Shown: piece after piece, positions 12,901 to 27,400 of the stretch
How the letters are laid out: the number at the start of each line of letters is the position of its first letter
Numbering within the stretch: position 1 is the first letter of the stretch
NCBI GenBank assembly: GCA_036365455.1
Contig: JAWQUS010000017.1
Coordinates: 1,488,001 to 1,552,000 of the forward strand
DNA length: 64,000 bases
Origin: Macrosoma leucophasiata
Taxonomy: Eukaryota; Arthropoda; Insecta; Lepidoptera; Hedylidae
Direction of reading: 5' to 3'
Notes under the pieces: model-generated
What the model was told of the DNA's origin: nothing
The model's input: only the letters and a program-made list of their open reading frames with translations
Databases searched by the model: none
Made by a program: the position numbers and the translations under genes

Positions 12901-15900
12901 ATTACCCTTAAATGATTCATAAACAAAACGAAAACCGCGTTAGCGCAACTAGTCCTCTATATTCATTTTCACTAGCCGTTGGCATTTTATATCTGCCCGT
13001 CCGTCTGTACAAACCTCATTTTTCGATAACGAAGCAAATAATGTAAATATGATCCCAGCAGTACAGTCGGCAGAAACGTGACAAGGGTATTGTTTGAACT
13101 ATAGAGCAACACGGGCCACCGGCCGCGGCGGACTGGAGAGGAGTAGCCATAGCGTTTATTACCGATGCCAAACAGTTTGTCATTTTTTGCAAGGGGAAAT
13201 ACGTGTGACACACACTCACACTACAAAAATCTTCTATTACTACGAAACTCACACCTTGACTTTAATAAAATACATAAACAATTTCACGCACACATTTAAA
13301 CGTGTGGGCGACAGGCATAGGCCCACTTGGGCTGGTACTTTGAAAGAGGGGAAGCCTGCATATGGCTACTCCCCTCCGGTCCGCCGCGGCCGGTGGCCCG
13401 TGTTCCTCTATGGTTTGAACATTCCGCTTGGCTCATCCCTCGAGACAGATTTATTTTGATAAGTCACATTGATTTATCGGGGTCAGTCTATTGGTTATTA
13501 TTGTTTCTAAATCTCTGTCTGTACGGACTTGAGTGTTCAGGTTTGGACCCTAAGTCTCACTGGGGACGCTATTTATTATCTCTGTCCATGTTATCGGTAA
13601 AATGGGTAGGTTTGTATTTGAATATGTATCTTTATTTCAAAAAGGGTCGGATTAATTGCATCTTGAAATTGAAAGAGTCTGAATTATTCATTTTTACTGT
13701 AACTAATACAGTATTGATCTAATGAAAATTTCTTAGGTAAAGGCTTAAATTCGTCATAAAACTGGTGCTCTCAATGCATATTACAGTGCCACCAACTTAT
13801 CTCTGAAATGGCAAAAAAAGGAACTAAAGCCGCCATGTTGAAGTGTCATTGGATTGTCAGTGTCTACTATTTTCGTGTGCTGTGTTTGATTTATTGCTAT
13901 ATTTCTTGATTTTAACTGTTGAATATGCCGAAAGCTATTAACAGAGTCCCAAACTCAAATTCTTTAAAAAACTAAATCCAATTATGGCTTACGCAAAATA
14001 AAATTGATTACGACGAAGGCTTAACAAAACCTCAACTATTAGAAATAAACAAAAGAAACAGGCCAGAACCCATATATGACGTTGAAAAGATTTTAGCTGA
14101 AAATGGTCATAGATGCTTGTATTTACCCCCTTACCACTGTGATCTTAATCCGATCGAATTAATATGGAGCACAATGAAAAGAAAAGGAAATCCCTCGCCT
14201 TGTCAAAGAAGCATTTGATTCCATTTCAGTTCATGAATGGGTACAACATTGTAAACATGTTCGTAAGTTAGAAGAGGAGTATTTGAAAGAAGACTCGTAT
14301 TTAGATGAACCTTTTATTAATGAATGTGGCAAGTGACAGTGAATGCGAAAGTGATTTGGAAGTGACAGTTGTGGAATTGACGGAGTATTTCCTCTTGACC
14401 AGGTTAATATTGCTTCACATTCATCAAAAATGACTGATCACAATTATTGTAAACCTGGTTTCCAATAAATTTTAAAAACAATCGATTTGTTTTTTTTTAA
14501 CGTACATTTACCATGCTGTAGCCACTATAGTTATAATCTAGACAGGCTTTAGCATAATAACTTAATGTTTTTACTCATTTAAAACTTACCCAACATTCCT
14601 TTCATCCCAATTTTAAGCAAAACAAAATTAACTAGCAACACCGATACGACGGTGACGACATCCTTCATTTCAGAGAAAATTTGGTGGCACTGTACAGTAT
14701 CCGTCAAGTCAAAGAGACAATCGGCTAGTTTCGTTTTATCTCTGTTGCACACTGTCTACTGCCACTTGTTTCACTTTGTTGGCAACGCACGTTGGTGCGT
14801 GTATACTAGTTCAAGTAGTACATATGTCACGTTAAGTTAATGACCGTAATTGCTCATGATAATTAATTTTCAATTATTTGAAAAGGACAAATATATACTT
14901 TCTTAATTCTTTACTCTTATATCGATAATACTACTATAAGGAAATCGTTCTGCCGCAAACACTAAAATTTCACCCTACATTACAAACACGGGTTGAAATT
15001 TTGGTAAATCAGTCGTATTTAACAACAAATATTTGTTACCAGGTGCTGATAGTAGTAGTGTGGATGATAGTGGCCCCAGCTCGCGCGATGTTCCACTACC
15101 CCACCCGGGAAGACAACATGCTGGTGTGCGACTCCTACGTTGACGCGTCCTACATGATCGCCTTCTTCTACCCCATCGTGCTCATTCTCATTTGCACAGT
15201 GTACGCCGTGCTGACGAGGAAGATACCTGAGGCTTTCAATGAGAGCAAGCATATAGGTGAGTTAGATGTGCTTATACATATAATAATAATAAAGGCAAAC
15301 GTGTCACCTTGCTTACAATTAAATTGTATTTATTTTTATTGAAATAAAACTAGTTTTCGGATATTTTTTTTTTTTTTTTTATGTAATAAAAGTGGCAAAC
15401 AAGCATGCAGTTCACATTGATGTTAAGTGATGACTACAGCCTATAGACACCCACACAATGACCAGAGGTCAAAATGCAGATGCGCTGCCACTCCTGAGGC
15501 CTAAGGTGTTATGGCCTCTGTGCCTGAAATTACAGGGCCGTACATTACCACCTGACCGGAACACGATAGTGCTGAACACTACCATTTAGCGGCAAGTATA
15601 TTAGGTAATGCGGTGGTGCCTACGCCCGCGAGCTCCGTCACTGGAGCTCTACCACCAGTAAAAGGATTTATCTCGCGTATACTAAACTAAAATGATTATT
15701 TAAAATCGACTCAGTAAAAGATTGAGGTCTTACAGACCTCAAGATACAATTAGTAACTTTTGTGTTAATCCTGACCACTACGCAAGACGTTTGCAAAATA
15801 GATGGAGGTAGCTGCACATAATAATTTTTCAAACTGCTGTCAGACAATTACCACCTCAGTCTGCCTGAGACCAAGGAAGCTGAAAAGCGACCGAAACGTC

Positions 15901-18900
15901 GGGTTCGATTTTAAATAATCATTTTAGTTTAATATACGCGAGATAAATTCGAAAACTAGTTTCATTTCAATGAGTGCAGCTCGCGAAACCTAAGAACATT
16001 CTATTTATTTTTAGTGCGTAATTAGAACTATTTTATTAAATTTATTTCTACCTTCTATTTTCAAACTATAACAACTGAACAGCAATCCCTCGTATACCAG
16101 ATGCTAACGCAACAGACGTCGATCAATCATTCACGGCGTCATTTTCGAACAATAACGAAACTGTCATCGATTCATCATGCGATGAATGGATTGTCTGATA
16201 ATATTCATGAATAAAGTTTTTTGTCACTTATAATAGTATCCCAGTCTGTATACCATTATTAAAATGTTTATTTACTTTTGAATACCTTCTTGGTCTAGTG
16301 ATTCTAAGCACGATGCTGAGCTGGAGGCCTTGAATTCGGGCCCTGGGTTGCGCAAAGCATTGTTGGGTTTGTCTTGTGAGGTCGTTCCCAGTAGTAGCCC
16401 TGGGCTACCTCTCTGAAACACAGAACAGGACAGTACAAGACTCTGGAGTCTTGTACTGTCCTGTTCTGTGTTTCAGAGAGCACATGAATCCATTGGTCTG
16501 GTCCGCCTGATCTCTCTCGGGTTGTGTCGAATTCCCAATCAAAGTGAGGGAATACAGAGTGCACAAGAGTGTTATTGTCTATACTCTTTTACACTTTAAT
16601 ATTTGATGCGTAGTTGGCTAGTTTATGTTGATAATAATATAATAATAACAATGGTAACGTAACGTCCTTGCAACGGGCTTGCTGGGCACGAGTCTCTTCC
16701 TTTTTTGAGGGGAGGCCTGGAGCTTACTCCACCACGCTGCTCTAATGCTAGTTGTTTGAATGGAGATACGGGTTAGTGGCCAACCCGCTGTGGATGTTTT
16801 CAAACCGCCCATAAGGCCTATAGAAGGTTTAACGACTGCTATCTATCGATAGCAACCGAGCCCGACGGCTGAACGTGCACTCCGAAGCACGTAACTTCAC
16901 GCCTGTAATCCGCGGAGGCAGAGGTAAATGCATGCACTCAAGCATACATGCAAACACCCACGATTCGCCTGTTACGTTTCGGCCCATGTAACAGTTGGCG
17001 GGCCTGTTGACATCTCCGGGCACACTACCAAACTTCGAGGTACTGGGAAATTTCCAGAAAATGGAAATATCCTAATAGAACCAGAGATAAAGAACTTTAC
17101 ACCATTATCTCTGATAACCCCCTACCCAGGAATCGAACCCAGGACCTCAGCGTAGTAGGAGTGGCCTGCTACCACTAGGCTACCGAGGCAGTTACGATCT
17201 ACACCAGCCGCTGGACCATGCGCGTTTTTTTATGTTATGTGAGGTCAAAATTCGTTTAGGAGAATATTCAGCAGACCAATCTCCATTGTAGAGGCCTTAG
17301 AAAATGCAGCGCGCTCAATCTCAATGCAAGCCTAAGTTATTTTGGGACATATATCAACATCTAACCGGAAAACGATAGTACTGTACACCTTCATTTGGTG
17401 GTATATAGATTGTGATGCAATAGTACCTACGCATTCGAACTCCGTCATTGAAACTCTTCCAATAAATGATCCCGTATGACCCCGTGATAACTATCACAGA
17501 GACATAACAACTAAGGTCTCAGAGGCCACATCTGCATTTTGACCTCTGGTTTTTGTGTAGATCTCTATAAGCTGCAGTCATCACTTAGCATCTATGTGAA
17601 CTGCATGCTTGTTTGTCACCTTTGTTACTTAAAAAAATTAAACGCGTAAAATTCTCGCCAACATTGAAAGAACAAAGCCATCGTAATAGCGGCTATATCT
17701 TCCGCTTTACCGCAATTGCTTTTAAGATCCGCGAATTATTGCTCATAATGCACGAATACCACTCCAATGTTCTCAATGTTCGTGCGAGTGCTCGCTGAAT
17801 TGCGCATTATTGTCGAACGCGTCTCAGTTAACGCAGATGGCGAGCCATTAGGCATGCAGACGATACATTCATGTTTTTTATAAAAATACGTTAATGTTAA
17901 CTAATATTATTGTAAACCATTGATGTTACTAAGTTAACGTAAATGGCGGAGCAATGAGGGGTGCGAAAGGATGCTCTTACATTCTGAGAATTAACTGACA
18001 TTATAATTATGTGGTTATCTTTGCCTATATATAAGGAAGCAAACAGATTTTAGAAACCATATAATTTTATTCAAGCTATCGGTGCACTAGTTTCTGTAAC
18101 ACTAACCATTTGGCCTGGTTTCTTCCGCGTAGATCCCGGACCCGGGTTACATCGGCAAATAAATCATCTTAGTAGTTTTTCAATCTATTTCTTACAATCA
18201 TACCACAAAATTAATTATAATATTAGTTTATTTCGAGAAAGATAAAACTTTAATCTCCAACTCGACACAAAATCTCGCCTACATTTGAACAACAAAACCA
18301 TCGTAATAACGGCTTTGCCGCAATTGTATACTTAAGATCCGCAACTTTTTGCTCATAATGCACGAATACCACTCTGATGTTCTTAATGTTCGTGCGAGTG
18401 CTCGCTGAATTGCGCAGTATTGTCGAACGCGTCCCAGTTAACGCAGATGGCGAGCCATTAGACATGCAGACGATACATTCATGTTTTTTATAAAAATACG
18501 TTAATGTTAACTAATATTATTGTAAACCATTGATGTATCCATGTTTTTTATTTAATGTAATGGCAGTGGCAAACAAGCATGCAGTTCACATTGATGTTAA
18601 GTGATGACTGCAGATTATAAACACCCACAAAGATCAAGGTCAAAATGCAGATGCGTTGCCGGAAATTAGGGCCGTACATTACCAGCTGACTGGAACACGA
18701 TAGTGCTGAACACTACCATTTAGAAGCAAAGTATCTTAGATAATGCGGTGATGCCTACGCCCGCGAACTACGTCACTGGAGCTCTACCACCAGTGATGTT
18801 GGCGACGTCAGTTATTGTAAGCGATGTTTATAAAATCGATATTTTCCATACGGATTTAGGAGAAAACTCTGATATAGTAATCTGTTATAATTATAGTAAG

Positions 18901-21428
18901 GTCCTTACGATATTCAATAAACTGCAAAGTCTATTATATCGGTTGCCTAACTAGCATAGTTGGCAATAGATGGCGCTGCTGCTACCGTAAAGCAATGCAA
19001 TAAATGTGAAGGAAAGATTTGACAAATCGGGCAGGACTTCAGTAGCTCAATTGGAAGAGCGGCTGGACTAGATTCCCAGTAGGCCGCGAGTTCGAGTCTC
19101 GCCTGAAGTCAAATTTTTCTTTCTATTTTTCTTTAAAATAGAATATACAAATGACGATAATATATTAAAATAATAACATAAAGTAATTGAAAGAATGTTT
19201 AACTTTTTCTTTAAAATAACGATATTTTTATAGGTAAGTACCTTGATTTTTTCGAATCGATGGTTTTGTTTATCAGTGCTTTTTCTGAACGTGCAAATAG
19301 TGGAATGAACTTTCCTCTGTAGTTCCCTCGGCTTCAACACGGGGATCTTCAAAACATTTTCAAGAGTCATTCAGGGCAGCGCATTGGTACCCGCGTGTGA
19401 CCATTTTTTTATGCCTTTAATTTCCATGTCATTTTCGGAGTATGACATTAAAAAAAAATCACATTGTCAAATACCCTATTGCATCCATAAGATACTTATT
19501 GCTCGTTATACACGAATTCCACACCGATGTTTTGAATATTTGCGAGTGCTCGCTAAATTGCGCAGTATTGTCGAACGCGGCCAAGTGAAGGCAGATGGCA
19601 AGACCATTAGGGAATGCGCATTCGATATGTCCTGCATTCTAAGCGGTTTTTTAAATATCGCCTTTTGCCAATATTATAATCTAGGAATACATACAATACT
19701 TTGAGGTTCAATTTGTAATGAAATATGCGGCGCCAGAATTTTTGAAATGTACGATTATATATTTTTATTGAATTCATATAAAGATATAAATAAAATAAAA
19801 AAGAAATCTATAAAGTAATACGCGGGTTTCTCCATATTTAGAACTTTAATGTCACTCGCTGTCATTCCAAAGTTGTACAAAAGGTCCCTCCTCTCCCTCT
19901 TACTTTTAAAATAATTAAGTATCTTCACGCCATAGAGTGTGGAGCGCCAGATATGCCGGTCTTGACACACCTCCCGTGCCTCATCTACCTCTTACCTCAT
20001 AATTCTCTTCATACATACACGTCGATTCCTAAAACTTTTGACCTCACAATCAGATAGAACTCGACATATTTGGTCATGGTATTCTTGGTCTTCCTGGACC
20101 TCTGCAACCATCCGCATTCGCATTGTATATTTGTTTGGTCATTCGACATTCTATATGTACGAAATATCGGAGCATGCTCTTTTTTTTCAGTTTTACACCG
20201 ATACTCTCATTCACATTAAGTGTCGTTCTTACATCTTCATTACGAACGCGATCGGTGAGCGATACACCGCACATCTTGCGCAAAGATCTCATCTCGTCCG
20301 CGTTTAATTTACTTTCATGTTCTTTCCTGCATACCCAGCTCTCGCTTCCATATCTGATATATGGAAGTTTGAGTAAGTACAGCATTATTGTAATTAATAT
20401 GTTCCGATAAAAATGATAGTGGTGAACATTCAGCCAAATATTACTTCCCACTGCTCTTCATGAGTGAGTCCGACTCGCACTTTGTCACTTTTTTCCAATT
20501 CTTAGTCCAATATTCCTAATGCACGCTGAATTGCGCCGTTTTATTGAACACATCCAAGCGATGGCAGCTGGCGAAGCTCTTAGGAAATGAGAATACAATA
20601 TCACGCGTGTTTAGATACGCATGCCTTTTATGCAAGATCTAAAGAAACTACTTTTTCATTTAGCTCTGTAAGTTCTTATACCTGTGCCAGAAATCACATA
20701 ACCATACCGGAACACAATAATGCTGCACACTACCATTTAACAGGAAGTAGGAAGATTAGACAACGAGGTGCTGGCCTACGCCCGCAAGCTCTGTCACTGG
20801 AGCTCTGCCACCAGTGAAATCTATTTTAAAATTGACATACTTAGTAGCACAAATTTCGAATTGAAAGATTGACATCATGTTTCATATTTCTGTAAACACA
20901 ATAATGAAGACATCATGAAAAAATCTGCTCACTTATCCGTCTTACGCATTTTCGGTCAGGGTCAGGTGTCCTGACGCGAGTTTAACAATTTTTACCAATC
21001 AATATTTTACTCGAAATTTTGACATAAAAAATATTTATTTATTTTTTCATTACCTACATTATTTAAACCTAAAAACTACGGAACCTTACACTGCGCGTAG
21101 TCTGACACGCACTTGACCGGTTTTTCTATCTTATTGTCATGTATTATTTATTTATTTATTTAAGCTTTAAAGCTTTAATGCACAATGTAAGCACATAAGG
21201 CGGACTTAATGCCGTAAGGCATTCTCTACCAGCCGACCTTAGGGTAGTGAGACAAGATGATGAGAGTGCAAATAAAAAAACCTTGGAGAGAAAGTATTTA
21301 AAACAGAAAGATAAATACCTTAAATTAGATGTAATAATTATATTTATATAATATAAATAAAATACTATATTATCATATAACAATAATAAAAAACAATGTT
21401 TATTAAATATTAATAAATCTGTGCATAT

Positions 21429-21470
<42 letters not shown>

Positions 21471-24400
21471 CCTTTATAGACATTGGCAACCTTTAGACGA
21501 TATAAATTTAACGTTTGACATTGTCTATCAGTTCAGTGAAAAATATTATTCTAATTGTTATAACATAAAATAAAACTAGAAATGTTTTATTGATTTCGTT
21601 CAATTTAATAATCGACTATTTTTGTAAAGAAAGCATGGACATTTAATTATTGATTCTCTTTTCTTTTTAGGTTAATAAGTTATTTCATGCGGTTGATATT
21701 TTGTTGTAATAACTATGTAATTTTATTTTAATGAATAAACCTCTTTTCTTTTTAGACGAATCACATTGTTGTTTTATGCTTCAAGAAAGATCACTTATAT
21801 TATATATAATATAATACATAAACATAAAAAATAATAAAAATAAATATAATAAAATAATAAATATAAATATATAATACCATAAATAACAATGGGATTAAAA
21901 CAAAACGTAAATAAATATGAGACGATGAAGAGCCAACATTAAGACAATGATTTCCGAAAGAAGCGACATAGTTTCCGCTTGAATGATAATTTGGAAGGAG
22001 ATCTACGAATGTCAAGAGGCAGCGTGTTCCAGAGTTTAAAGGCATTCAAGGTTATAGTTATTTAAAATCAAGTAAATAGAAAAATATTTATATACGTCTT
22101 TATAAAATTTTTCTATGTCCCTCCCTCTTTTGACGAGAGAAGCCCGCTTTTTTCACTCAAAAACTTGGCTAAAAAAATCTGGCAACGCTGCTGGTAACCC
22201 TAATTTCACTCTTGCGCTAGAGAATATGTAATAATACTACATACTTGCGCTTCCCTGTCAATATCATCCACGCTCCAAAATATGCATGTCCCAGTGTATA
22301 ATGCATTTGGCCTATAGATCTTATTTCAATCATCTCCGCATTGATAAATAATAAGGCTGACGTATTTATACTTGAGTACTTATATAACTAAGTTACGTTA
22401 TCTATCAAAGTGCTTACACGTATCTTCGTAGATTTTAGTAAATAATTTTATTTTAATTGTATGTTTTACTAGCTTTTACCCGCGATTTTGTCCACGTGTA
22501 CTTAAAGTTCCCTAAGTAACCTCGAACGGGATGAAGAGTATCCTATGAAATTCCATCGAAATCCTAACAGCCGCTTTAGCGTGATTGAGTAACAAATAAA
22601 CAAGCAAACAAACAAACATCCATACTTTCACATTTATAATAGTACTTAAGATGAACCAATTTAGCGCTCAAGATGGTTCCGGCTACATTCACGTCAATAA
22701 ACTCACAGACGCAAATAAAAAAATCACTCAATCGTGATTAAAAACCATCCAAATTAATTAACTAAGATATACTAAGATGTGGTTTCTGTGATAGCAATGT
22801 AATGTCCATTGTCCCGGTTCATTGTGGCGGGACAATGGAATTTGTTTACGGGCATTGTGCGCTCAATCAACATCGTCTCCAGCTATATTCAGTGGTCCGT
22901 GTTTGATCAAAGACGAGATGTCCTTCATTATCCAACGGACGACAGGTTGGCTCAGTGTCGTGGGATTGAATTACGTTCAATAGAAATTGTGTACTTAAGT
23001 GCTTTTTTTTTTAATTGAATTGTTTATCAGTTATTAATATGAATTCAATGGACATGATTCTTTATATTTAGCTTAAATTTCTAGAAGCCGTCTAAAGAAT
23101 CTTACAAATCTAACTATTTTTACACACTTATACAAGGCGGACAAGACATTACGAAAAACATTTAAAAAATACTTGTCGTAATTGTGACCGAAAATATAAT
23201 AATGAAACTTCACAAATTTCACCTACCCCGAAGATGGTCAAATAGGGGATGAAAATGAAAAGAATACATGGCCGATTTCCTTAAATTTTTACACCATAAG
23301 GTATTCTAAATTGTAAATAGCAAACACATTTGGAATGAAATACTCAATGGTTAAAGGCGAAAATTTTTGAAATATCACGCTTTTTAAGTCACGGAGTAAA
23401 ACTAGTACAATGTTTGTTAATAAACTCAAATCTATCATATTAATTGACTAAGCATTGTCGGGTCTTGTCCCGGTTCATTGTGGAGGGACAATGGAATTTG
23501 TTTACGGGCATTGTGCGCTCAATCAACATCGTCTCCAGGCATATTCAGTGGTACGTGTTTGATCAAAGACGAGATGTCCTTCATTATCCAACGGAGGACA
23601 GGTTGGCTCAGTGTCGTGGGATTGAATTATTCTCGATCGAAACGCGTGTAAGGACGAGTACATTTATAAAAATTTAATTGTTTATTGTGTGTGTGTCAGG
23701 ACCGGCATAACTGGCGCTCCACACTCTCGGCCTACCCCGTAAAGGACCTGTCATGAAGATACATACATACTCGTACATACAATTGTTTATCAGTTATTAC
23801 CGTCAAGACACGAAAGACCGCCGGCGGCGATTGAACAATTAAAATCAACTCTCATACTCGTATTTTTCTCGCGAACTGACAGGTTAATATGAAATGGACA
23901 TGATTCGTTTTTTTAGCTCATCATCATCATCATCATCATTTCAGCCAAAAGACGTCCACTGCTGAACAAAGGCCTCCCCCAAAGAATGCCACAACGAATC
24001 GTTCGAATGGTCCATCTTGTGGGAGGCCTATCTACGCTTCGTTTTCTGGTACGTGGTCGCCACTTTAGAACCACGTTTTTAGCACATGTAATGTTTTATT
24101 AGGTCTTAGGTCTATTCTTACAAATTTCTAGAAGCCATGTAAAAAAACATACAAATCAAACTATTTTTACACACTTATAATATATGTATAAAGCGGACAA
24201 GACATTTCACCGCATTTCACCTCCTGAGATAGTCAAACAGGGGATGAAAGTTTTTATGAAAATGAATAAATAACATCGCTGATTTCCTTGAAAGTTTACA
24301 CAATAAGGTATACGTAATTGTAAATAGGAAACACGTTTGAATCTTTTTAAATACTCAATGATTAGGGGCGAAAAAATGAGGAATATGACGCGTTTGAAAT

Positions 24401-27400
24401 CTGGGCAAAACTAATACATTTGTAAATCAACGAAAATCTATCAAATTAATTGACTAAGATATAGATATATTAGGGTTCTGTGATAGCAATGTAATGTCCA
24501 TTGTCCCGATTTATTGTAGCGGGACAATGGAATTTGTTTACGGGCATTGTGCGCTCAATCAACATCGTCTCCAGCCATATTCAGTGGTCCGTGTTTGATC
24601 AAAGACAAGATGTAGGTACTACATTATCCAATGGAGGACATCTTGGTTCAGTTTCGTGTGATTGAATTAGGGTCGATAGTTTCGTGAGCGGACTAGTTTC
24701 AGAGCGAAATTTAATTATAATAATAACTAAACCCAAACTTTCAAATTACTTAGTGGGCTGTTCTGGTTCTGAATTTTGGTTTTATAGTTAATCAGAATCA
24801 GTTTTTTTTTGTAATAGATTTTTATTTGATTTAAATAATCAGTTGTCTTGGTCCAAAAATCGATTTTATCAATTAATCGATCGCTATCCTTATTTTATTT
24901 AAACACAACCTTAATGTTTCATTTCGCAAATTAAACAAAACAACAAAGTTATTAATACCGAAATCCAGACAATATTTAAAGTTCGAATGCACCACAAAAC
25001 GCTTTTGTCAAAGTGTACAAAAGTACAGCTTACAGCTACAGGTTAGCAGTTAAATTAATGACGACGTTTAACAATTTTCAAACTCATTTTTTTACTAAAC
25101 CAGTACTTGAACAAATATGTTAAAGTTAAAGTAAGATGATGCAACCCACCCTTAAAACGGCCGAGTTAATTAACGAAACAAGGATCAGTCCCAGCCTCAA
25201 ATACTGACGGCCATTGTCTTCATCTTAATATGATCTTATGATCTCATCAGGTCGGATTAGGTCGGCTGTCAGCAAGGAATATTCAATCTATTTTTGGGTA
25301 CATATCTGATTATAGGACTCCATATTGAATACAGACAGACGGCTATCGTATTGTGGTCTTGTTATATTTCAGAGATTTTGGAGCAATTATTATTATAGGT
25401 GCACGTGAGTTTAGGCACCGCCATATTACTTAATATACTTACCGCTAAATGGTAGTGTTCAGCACTATCGTCAAGTGATAATACCTTACATATCAGGAGT
25501 AGCACCGCATCTACACTGAAATCTCTGGTTTCATCAGGCATACAGATTGGCCTTATATGGATCGATGATACGTCTCCCATAGATCGTAGGATGGCGAATT
25601 TGCTTCCCACCTTTCCATATCATCTGGTGTTCGTGTATACTCGCTATACTGTACAACACTTTCAATAATAACTGCAAGGTTCACGATGTGCACGACGTGC
25701 GTGATCTGACTGACGGTCGTGCCATTGTACCAGCCAACAGCGTGGCGGTCACTATGTCAATTTGATAATTTGTGCATCACTTACGTATTGCGCTCGTTAC
25801 ATTAAAAAAAACATGTTTTGCGGTGAGAGAGACACATACTCGTATAGCAAAACGTAAGCATTCGCCCATCGTACGCACGTACACAAAAAACATGAGGCCA
25901 TAAGTAAACAATTACGCATACGACAATAAATAAAATTGAAACTAGTGGTGTTATACTACGAGTGTGAGCAGCGCTCATACTACTTTTGCTTTGTCAGAGG
26001 TAGTCTCTGCATAAGGTCTGTGCAACACTATACAACACATTAAATTGCAGGGTTCACGATGTACACGACGTGCGTGATCTGGCTGGCGTTCGTGCCGCTG
26101 TACTTCGGCACGGCGAGCCACGTGCCGCTGCGTGTCACTAGCATGGCCGTCACCATCTCGCTCAGCGCCAGTGTCACCCTCGTCTGTCTCTTTTCCCCTA
26201 AGGTGATTTCTTACTACAGTACCCAAGAAGAAATAATTTACATCGACCTTAGGAAGAGTCGTCTTATTTCGGATCTGTAGAGCGTTATCTCTTTCGTACC
26301 TTACCTATTTGACGTTTGTCGACCATTTTGATCAAGTTTTGACCAATACCGGACTACGGATGCTTACGTAGGCAGTGTGTAGCAGAGATAACGCTCTATG
26401 AAGTCGAAACTAGCCGACTGTCTTCTTGTTGAGCACTGTATTTTATATTGTAAATACTTTTTAGTTTCGATTGGGTATACTTTTTTTGTGTGAAAGGTGG
26501 AAAAAGTGATCTGTCACTCAGCTCAAAAAGACTAATTTAACTAATCGGCGGTGTTCATAAATGACTTCTACTTCACACCAATGACTCTCACTTGCGTTCC
26601 ACTGCACATACTTATGGGAATGAGACATACTTCGCATTGAAATAATTTAACCGCAATATACCTCCATAAGCTCGGTCTAAAACACGTCTGAGAGCCAAGT
26701 CAAATGTCAAACAATTTCCAACTATGATTGCGTTTGCAATCGAAAGTGGAAGTCAACGTGTAATAAAATCTATATTATAAAAATAAGTCGGGTTTTCCTT
26801 CCTGACGCTATAACTCCAGAACGCACGAACCGATTTCCAAGGTTTTGCATTCGTTGGAAAGGTCTCGGGCTCCGTGAGGTTTATAGCAAAGAAAATTAAA
26901 AAAAAACGCGGATGAAGCCGCGGGAAACAGCTAGTCTATTATATAAAAATAAGTCGGGTTTTCCTTCCTGACGCTATGACTCCAGAACGCACCAACCGAT
27001 TTTCACGGTTTTGCATTCGATGGAAAGGTCTCGGGCTCCGTGAGGTTTATAGCAAAGAAAATTTAGGATTATAAAACGACATCCACGCGGGCGAAGCCGC
27101 AGGCAACAGCTAGTCTATAATATAAAAATAAGTCGGGTTTTCCTTCCTGACGCTATAACTCCAGAACGCACGAACCTATTTCCACGGTTTTGCATTCGTT
27201 GGAAAGGTCTCGGGCTCCGTGAGGTTTATAGCAAAGAAAATTCAGGAAAAATTTCAACGCGGGCGAAGCCGCGGGCAACCGCTAGTATCTTATACATCTT
27301 TAATTCTATTCCGTACCATCGATTGAACAGATTGTCATTTTGGCTAAGCCCTCTGAGAATGATCCACTGCGTATTAATCGTCATAGAGTTTTCCTTGCAG

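Noticed and set aside
16304..16564. 86-codon frame across the 72-bp palindrome
   Set aside because: No domain or splice sites; open frame is explained by the palindrome and GC-rich context.
18950..19140. Possible functional tRNA gene
   Set aside because: The tRNA-like part always comes with the same leader sequence in several copies, so it is a SINE-like repeat.
20038..20451. Plus-strand frames over the RTE C-terminus
   Set aside because: Shadows of the minus-strand coding remnant.
22215..22250. Short match to the start of the 221-bp MITE (gagaatatgtaataatacta)
   Set aside because: Only about 25 bases match and there is no second end; too little to call a copy.
22809..23677. Two similar 69-77 codon frames with [10 protein letters not shown]
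   Set aside because: Conserved only because the DNA unit is tandemly copied; the third copy breaks the frame and there are no splice or start-site signals.
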